64,000 bases of DNA, taken from Capitulum mitella (Eukaryota; Arthropoda; Thecostraca; Pollicipedomorpha; Pollicipedidae). Within the stretch, counting starts at the first letter, position 1, and the number at the start of each line of letters is the position of its first letter. Below, in pieces: positions 58,181 to 64,000 of the stretch. The position numbers and the translations under genes are program-made. A model generated the notes under the pieces. The model ran no database searches. It worked only from the letters and a program-made list of their open reading frames with translations, and was not told where the DNA came from. The stretch is taken from contig CP099841.1 of NCBI GenBank assembly GCA_030062745.1, forward strand, positions 15,146,970-15,210,969. The letters run 5' to 3'.

Positions 58181-59275
58181 ATGTCAGTGATACAGATGAG
58201 ATGCAGGACTCAAGCACCTTGATGCACATCCTGCATCATATTTCAGAGTCTACCATTGTGCTATGTCTTTGGACTCATTTGATGTATTTGAATGATGTTT
58301 GGTATATTGGATTACATGGTTGCTATGTCTCATTACTACATTCAAGACCAAGGGACACCATGGTCATGTAAATTGCAAAATTTATCATTTGCAGCAAAAG
58401 ACATTTGGATGATGCTCCTGGATAAAATGCTTCTAATGTGGGATACAGCCTTGTGTTGTATCATGTTGTATAACATCAAATGTAGCAATATTGTAACTAT
58501 TTGTTGGGAGATATTAGTTCAGGAACTCTGCATTGAACTTTTGCATATGGGTTGAGACAGTGTAGCCAATTGAACATTTGCAATGCAAGTGAAGATAACA
58601 TGGTGCATGTTGACTAACTCATGCAGCTGGGCTTGTGCTTGAGTCATCTCAAGTGAATACATTTTAATTTTGACTCAGCAGCATTTAAAAGTGTATTGAC
58701 TTGGTTCCAATGCAGTGGTAATTGGATGCCAAATGTGTAAGAATCAAGAGCAAGTCTGCATAGGGCATACACAAAAGGCCATGCTACAAGGCTATACCTG
58801 ATAATGCATGTTTTTGTGTTACATGTGCATGCACTTTTGTTTTCTTTACAGGTGGGAATCGTGGCATGGACTCAGACAGTCTGATCCAGCTGCTGCCAGA
58901 GCTGCTGAATCAGGGGTCTGACTCATATCTGCCAGTGGAAAGCAGGCCACTGGTGGGCAGCTGGTCAGCTGATCACATCTCTGAAGTGACATCAGACCAG
59001 TCACTGTCTGAATCAGACCAGGGATCCCAGACCAGCTCTGACCAGCAGCAAGAGTCTGACCACTTTGACCAGGGTATGCCTGATGAATTAAAGCAGGGAT
59101 TTGGCTAACAAAAGGACAAAATCTGGTCTAGGGATGTAGCATTTTACCTGATTTTCATTGACTCTACATTGTGTACAGACCAGCACTCTTTGTTGCACTG
59201 TGAGAGCTGAAAATTGCTTGTTTTATGATTGCATCTGTATTTTAACAGATACTGAGGAGGTCAAGAGAGAGAATT
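58181..59275. other. CpG-depleted block with an intragenic right boundary
   Basis: Only one CpG (58860-58861) occurs between 58180 and 59276. The block covers the first recognised exon of the coiled-coil gene and part of its first intron, and ends inside the second exon, after which CpG becomes frequent. Confidence 0.85.
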
Positions 59276-60642
59276 CGCCCAAGCCAGTTGACTTAGATGA
59301 AATAGAAAAATTTCTCGATGGCATCACGAAATCTCGCCAAACTGAAGATCGGGGTAATTACCATGCATTGTCTCGCTTTGGCTGTTGTGATTAAAGTCCA
59401 AAGATAATTGCTGAGAGGTCCGGTTCAATATACACTGTGTTTCGACAGTTATGGGCTACGCATGCTTCTGGCCTGAGCGTAAAATGAATATACATGTTCT
59501 ACGAGACCATCATCTTGCCAGCATTGTGAATTATGCATGGAAAAGTCAAAGTACCAAGCTGCAATGCGAAAGATAATCTCAACTTGAGATCTTTTTGTTT
59601 GGTCCGCTGAACGAGAGGGCACATCCGACTAGAATGCATTGATAGGACCTCGTGTCGGTTGCGTCAGTTGTGTGACATTACCTGTCTGTCGGTGTGACGC
59701 CGGTATCGTGGCTGGACGACCGGCTGCCGTCTGCCTGTCTGTGTGACGCCGGCAACGTCGCAGGGAGTCGCCCGGCCGGCCGCGACATGGCCGCTATCCT
59801 GCGCGAGGTGGACGAGCTGGGCCGGCGCACGCTGTCCTCCGCCTCTCTGCCGGCGACTGGGGCCGGGCCGGGCCGGCCGCCGCCCAGCCCGCGGCGCCGG
59901 CCGGGGACCGAGGCCCGCCCACCGCCGGGCCCCGGCCCCGGCCCCGGCCCCGCCACGTCCGAGTCGGCCCTGCTAGGGAGAGGCCCCGCTGGGGAGGCCA
60001 GCCGTCGGGTGCGTTTCTCGCAGCAGGAGCTAAGAGCATGCAGCGGCGAGGCCACGGCGGCGGCGACTGGTGCGGTCCTGCCGCCGTCTGGCGGTGTCGG
60101 CGATAAACACAGCTTGTCCGAACCGGCGATAGGGCAAGCGTTTCATGGCCTACTGTCTGCAGAGAAGAGGAAGAATCTGAATCTGACAGGTATTTCAGTG
60201 TTATGAAGCTGTTTGTTAGCAGGTATCGCTTTGTAATTTACCGTTCTAATACCCGGCAGGATTGGCCGTACCACCATTACCTGAGGACCTCAGCTCAACG
60301 TGGAACATTTCCCAGCCCCCTGGAATATTTTGTCACCCCGCAGATTTCATTGGCACTGAAAATGTGCCCCCCAGGCGTGTGATCTACTCCTTCCTTGATT
60401 AATCCTGATGACGCATCTGCAGTATAGATTTAAGAAAACGTTAACTTTTCTGGGATTTGAGAGCGCTGTCGGCCTTGATGTCAGTGCATGTGCATGGTCA
60501 TACCTGACGGTGTTCTATTCCCTTTGTAGCTGATATGATACTACTGAAACAGAGCAGTCTGGAAAGTGAAATACGGATGAAGAACCAATGGGAAGAGCAT
60601 ATCCGAAGTCTGGTCGCTGAAAATGCATCCCTTAAGCTTGAG
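58852..60642 (+). CDS. Unidentified coiled-coil protein, five internal exons
   Basis: Exons 58852-59073, 59249-59353, 59764-60189 and 60530-60642 have AG acceptors and GT donors. All internal junctions are phase 1, and the last ends in phase 0, so one frame runs through. I count four firm exons; the 60260 exon listed separately is optional. The first is Ser/Gln/Asp-rich (SDQSLSESDQGSQTSSDQQQ), the second has VDLDEIEKFLDGI, and the third is GC-rich and Pro/Gly-rich with an MAAILREVDELGRR helix and a VRFSQQEL motif. The last (LLKQSSLESEIRMKNQW, LVAENASLKLE) has a leucine heptad pattern that begins a coiled coil. The gene continues to the right beyond recognised exons, and its start is not seen. 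It could be a centrosomal or scaffold protein, but I recognise no family. Confidence 0.7.
60260..60402 (+). CDS. Possible alternative terminal exon of the coiled-coil gene
   Basis: After a CCCGGCAG acceptor, a phase-1 frame encodes GLAVPPLPEDLSSTWNISQP and continues to a TAA at 60400-60402. The phase matches the donor at 60189, so inclusion would end the protein before the coiled coil. Acceptor context is mediocre and there is no further support. Confidence 0.22.
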
Positions 60643-61189
60643 GTATGTTTTATGCCTTGTCCATAACACTTACAGCCATGGTGGCATTTACCTGTTTGTC
60701 GTTCATATGTTGTTGCACGCTATTCTGTTTTACGTGCCACCATGGCACCATGTCACATTTGGGACATGGCTGCATGATCTTTGGACAAGTAGCCATGCCC
60801 CATTGTCTTCAACTGTTGTTTATTAACAGCACAGATCACTGCACAGCCCAACTGCCTGGGACGTTTCTTTGAGTACATCAACAAATATTCCAAAAAAACT
60901 ATTAGTTTGTCCACCACTGAGCACGGTTGAGAGACCGAGCGTGCGGTACAGGGAGTGCAAACGGTGGGGACCAGCGTCTCGGCGCGGTCTTGTTGCGTGT
61001 ATCACGAACTCACTCTCCAGACTCCGTAGCTGCGTCAGACACGCTGACACCGAAGCAGAAACTGAGTGTGGAAGTGTCAACTCTAGATAATTTGGAGTGA
61101 CGAGCAGTTCTGTGAAGTAGCCCAGGACAACGGTCAGTCTTTTTAGTGGTTGTATAATCCTGTTCTTTGTTCCTGCCCGGTCCTTGCGA
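60643..61189. other. Intron or 3' flank of the coiled-coil gene
   Basis: No further exon recognised. Confidence 0.35.
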
Positions 61190-62060
61190 TTCGTTGCTGG
61201 TGATGGGGGCAGACTGTGCCTCCCCTGCGATCTGGAAAACTATTGCCCCGATTTCCTGGCAGAAAACGGCGTTGGATTGCCTGTAGCGAGATCTATATTA
61301 AAAAAATGTTGAGAATGTTGGAAAAGGGGCGATGGGGGCCAAAATGGCGATATGAATATGGGTTTCCTTATACCCTGGCCACATTTTATGACCTATGTTC
61401 TACTTCAGGTCATCCTACCGACAATTGGTATATCGATCGCCTATGAATTGTGAAGAGGCCGATTTTCAAAGTTCAAAGTTCGTAGGCACATAAAAATGGG
61501 ATGCACGTGTCTGCAAAATGTCGATTTATTCTACAACATATTTTGGGTCTGGCGATTTCTTTTGTGTTCGGAAAACATTTCCATATGTGTCACATGCCAT
61601 ATCGTGTGCTTATGACGAATGCCCATACGCGGATCCAGTTACCAAAAACAGAATAACTTCTACATGATAAACCATTGTTAAGTGGTCATCATATTCAAAC
61701 ATATTGTGAATACTATTTTGTGTTGTGCTTAAAGTTCGCATTTTGAGATCATAAGCACATCACATTTTGAAATAACAGAATCATAGATATAACCAGGGGA
61801 CGTAAAAGGTGATATTTTCTGGCAAAACGTAAAGCACTTTTGTCATATATTCCTGAGTCTGGTGAGATTATGTTTGTGAAGAAAACATTTTCACATGTGT
61901 CGCATGCCATGTTATGTACATATTGGAAAAGCTCATAGACGAATCCAGGTAACAGAAAAGAGTGTCACTAACTGCATGCTGATAGATGCGTTTTCTTCCG
62001 TAAATCGAGTTATAATTTCTCAGAAATAAGAACAAATATAAAAGCTCTTTTACATTACCC
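61190..62060 (+). mobile_element. Diverged relative of the 1.2-kb piggyBac-type family
   Basis: The order of blocks (GGGGGCAGACTGTGCCTCCC, GCGATCTGGAAAACTA, CCCCGATTTCCTGGCAGAAA, ACGGCG, GGGGGCCAAAATGGCGATAT) parallels the left half of the intact copies (GAGATCTCGAGAACTA, TCCGATTTCATCGCAACAAA, ACGGC, GGGGGCCAAAAATGTCAAAA). The terminal TTAA repeats are not recognisable. Old copy or separate subfamily. Confidence 0.4.
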
Positions 62061-62197
62061 TGGAGACGCCTCTGCTTTTTTATTTTCACTGAAATGCCCG
62101 AATTAAGCGCAGGCTTTTGCACCGATCCCATTGGCTGCGTGGCCGATTGTTACCAGCGTACTTCACTTGACCATGTCCACGCGACCAATAAAATGAT

Positions 62198-62251
62198 GAC
62201 GACAACGACGACGACGACGATGGTGATGATGTTGATAATGCATTTGACCGT

Positions 62252-62295
<44 letters not shown>
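62198..62295. repeat. (ACG)n then (AT)n microsatellites
   Basis: A short ACG/ATG triplet run (62198-62235) is followed by a pure AT run at about 62258-62295. Confidence 0.9.
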
Positions 62296-62302
<7 letters not shown>

Positions 62303-62879
62303 GTTTTCTCATAGCCGACTGCATGAGACCGAGAAACGGCCTGAATCTCAAAGGCTGTGACAAATAACGCATAGGTAAAGGCACCAACGCACAAGTAAAG
62401 GGCCGCAGATGCCGATACACGTCTAATTTCCTAGATTTGTTTCATATATACGCCGAAACTTTGAGTTAAAGACACCGCAATTTTCACGCCGGTTGTCGGC
62501 GGGCGCCGCAGCCGTACGCAGTAAAAAATTAACGGAAACCAATTTTAGCGCTCCTTTATTTTTGCGACATAAGCCTATCCATGTAAATTTTATTGATCTT
62601 AGTGATTCTTGTGATGGTTTCACATGTTTAAATTTTGGAAAAATGCGTTAGTTACCAATCTACACAACTGGTGGAGCTTTATTCGCGAGAGCCTGTTTAT
62701 TTCCAAAATATGCACTTTTTCAAACTTTTTGAGGCTCTTGGTATTATTTACGTCTCTGCAAGCCAGTTCTGCCATTTTCTACTCATTCTGAGTAATTCAT
62801 CGCTGATTTTGGCGGTATTACATTTTGGCTCACAACAGTTATTCGTGATCTGACCTCAGGTCAAAAGCTGGAAGCCATT
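62296..62879. other. Gene-free stretch
   Basis: No feature recognised. Confidence 0.4.
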
Positions 62880-63327
62880 GATACTTTTCCCAGTGACGGT
62901 AACTAAATGTCTGCTTCACTCAACACTAAAAATGTTATGAAATGTTTCACTAATTTCCGAAAAAAAACACGACATGTCTTAAAAATGGGCTTAATCTTAG
63001 GTCAATGGCCTAGAAAATTCCGAAAAATCCGAGATAGCAGATTTGCTGCATCTATCAAGATCACGAATCCCGAAAAATAGTATTGTGATGTCTTGTTTTT
63101 TCTGAAAAAGTTACAGGGCGCTAAACTTCTTTGGACATAGGTCCGTTTGACCTGACTTAAGTCAGACATCTGACTTGACCTGAGGTCAAAACTTTGACTC
63201 AAGGTGTAAAAATGATAAAGCAAAAGGTACACGATGTTTCATGGCGCTATGTTCTTTTGTTCTCTCGCAATCCGAGAAAAACCTCAGAGGGAGGGGCGGT
63301 CAACTGCCCTCCTAGTCGGGGGGTTAA
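62880..63327 (-). mobile_element. piggyBac-type nonautonomous element, family C, copy 2
   Basis: On the minus strand it begins at TTAA (63324-63327) followed by CCCCCCGACTAGGAGGG, then contains CAGGTCAAGTCAGATGTCTG and GGACCTATGTCCA as in the copy at 8.87 kb. Several AGGTCA half-sites are present, no ORF. The left boundary is approximate. Confidence 0.55.
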
Positions 63328-63665
63328 AAATAGCCGAAAGTATGTAGATTACAAAAATTTCGATCATTTGAAAAGTCCGTGACATCATAAAGGACGTAAC
63401 AATAGTACATGACCACGTCGAAGGGCGCGATCCCGAGAAAACGTGATGTTCCTCAAACATTCTCCCCAAAAACGTGTCTTGGAACCACCTCTCAACTAGA
63501 TAATTTTCAACATTTTGTCACAACATGTGAAAACACGTTTAGGACAAGTTATCACGGTTCGGTTACGGTTACGGTTTCTTGAAGCAGCTTCCAAAGGCCC
63601 GTGAATGTCGAGCAAAAAGGGGGAGGCAGAATCTGTTCCCCCTCCTTGCACGAAATAAGGATTAA
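63328..63665 (-). mobile_element. piggyBac-type nonautonomous element, family H, copy 2
   Basis: On the minus strand it starts at a TTAA (63662-63665) with TTAATCCTTATTTCGTGC, then G/C-run blocks, GTTGTGACAAAAT and TTCGACGTGGTCATGTAC, matching 5.02-5.40 kb. It abuts the family C copy at a shared TTAA, so the two may be the two ends of one larger element. Confidence 0.5.
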
Positions 63666-64000
63666 TGTGAACATGATACGATGCCAAATGAACTTGACAG
63701 CACTTTGAAAATATGCTGGAAATGCTCGTCACATGCTGTTAATAGCGAACGAAATCGAAACTTCCCAACATTCGTAGACTATTTCCAGTATGACCCATTT
63801 CAGTAATGAAGCAAGGCCAATGTTTTAACGGTTCATTGCTATTAGGAATGCACCGGATAGTGGATTTCACTATGCGGCCGGATACCGAATAAGCCCGATT
63901 AAAGGATTTATTCGGCCGAATAGTGATATCTCGAAACAGTGAAATGCAAACATGTCTTATAAGAACAACTATGTATTTTAGCACTGATTTAAGCCTTGAA
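63666..64000 (+). mobile_element. Possible hAT terminus at the window edge (from about 63844)
   Basis: From 63844 the sequence AGGAATGCACCGGATAGTGG continues into repeated GGCCGGATA / TATTCGGCCGAATA motifs. Subterminal repeats of this kind follow GGGATGCACCGAATA-type ends in many animal hAT elements. Only one end is in the window and no target duplication can be checked. 63666-63843 shows nothing else. Confidence 0.35.

Noticed and set aside
1..64000. tRNA genes
   Set aside because: I scanned by eye for GGTTCGAATCC-like T-arms paired with a D-arm and found none that could fold; a dedicated covariance search would be needed to exclude them.

Overview
This window looks like nuclear DNA of an invertebrate animal. 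The genes have introns with GT-AG splice sites, the coding exons are GC-rich, the long noncoding tracts are AT-rich and full of transposon debris, and CpG depletion is mosaic. The recognised proteins are animal ones: SFXN2, DPH7, CDK2AP and the ANKRD40 C-terminal domain. A crustacean or other arthropod would fit, but the sequence does not settle the phylum.

Region by region. From 0 to about 25 kb I find no convincing gene. This part holds a decayed minisatellite, two of the three 1.2-kb nonautonomous piggyBac-type elements (TTAA flanks, CCCTATTCCCGG ends), several older relatives of them, and a large block of AGGTCA-rich repeats at 16-23 kb. From 25.3 to 28.5 kb is a GC-rich CpG island with three unrelated minisatellites and a CCG/CGG run. 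It ends in a coding exon for a CGGBP1-like zinc finger, whose 5' splice site has been amplified into a 35-bp tandem array. From 28.5 to 36.7 kb is transposon-filled DNA, probably one intron. At 36.7-38.3 kb are three exons encoding a C-terminus like that of ANKRD40, and their splice phase matches the zinc-finger exon. On the minus strand follow DPH7 (39.5-41.9 kb, four exons) and a CDK2AP1/2 homologue (42.3-42.6 kb), then a long minisatellite. A 3,211-bp hAT transposon with a perfect 8-bp target duplication lies at 44.56-47.77 kb. An intronless SFXN2 gene with one frameshift lies at 51.2-52.2 kb (minus). A 1.75-kb block with no CpG at all follows at 52.7-54.4 kb, then a decayed non-LTR reverse transcriptase (55-56 kb) and a foldback element (57.1-58.1 kb). 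At 58.85-60.64 kb (plus) are five phase-consistent exons of an unidentified coiled-coil protein. The last 3.3 kb is again piggyBac-type debris, with a possible hAT end at the window edge.

The genes are housekeeping genes with no obvious shared pathway: mitochondrial serine transport (SFXN2), diphthamide synthesis (DPH7) and chromatin/NuRD (CDK2AP). The most unusual locus is the candidate fusion of a hAT-derived CGG-binding finger to an ANKRD40 C-terminal domain. It has a GC-repeat promoter region and an array of six consensus splice donors that could switch between finger-only and full-length protein.
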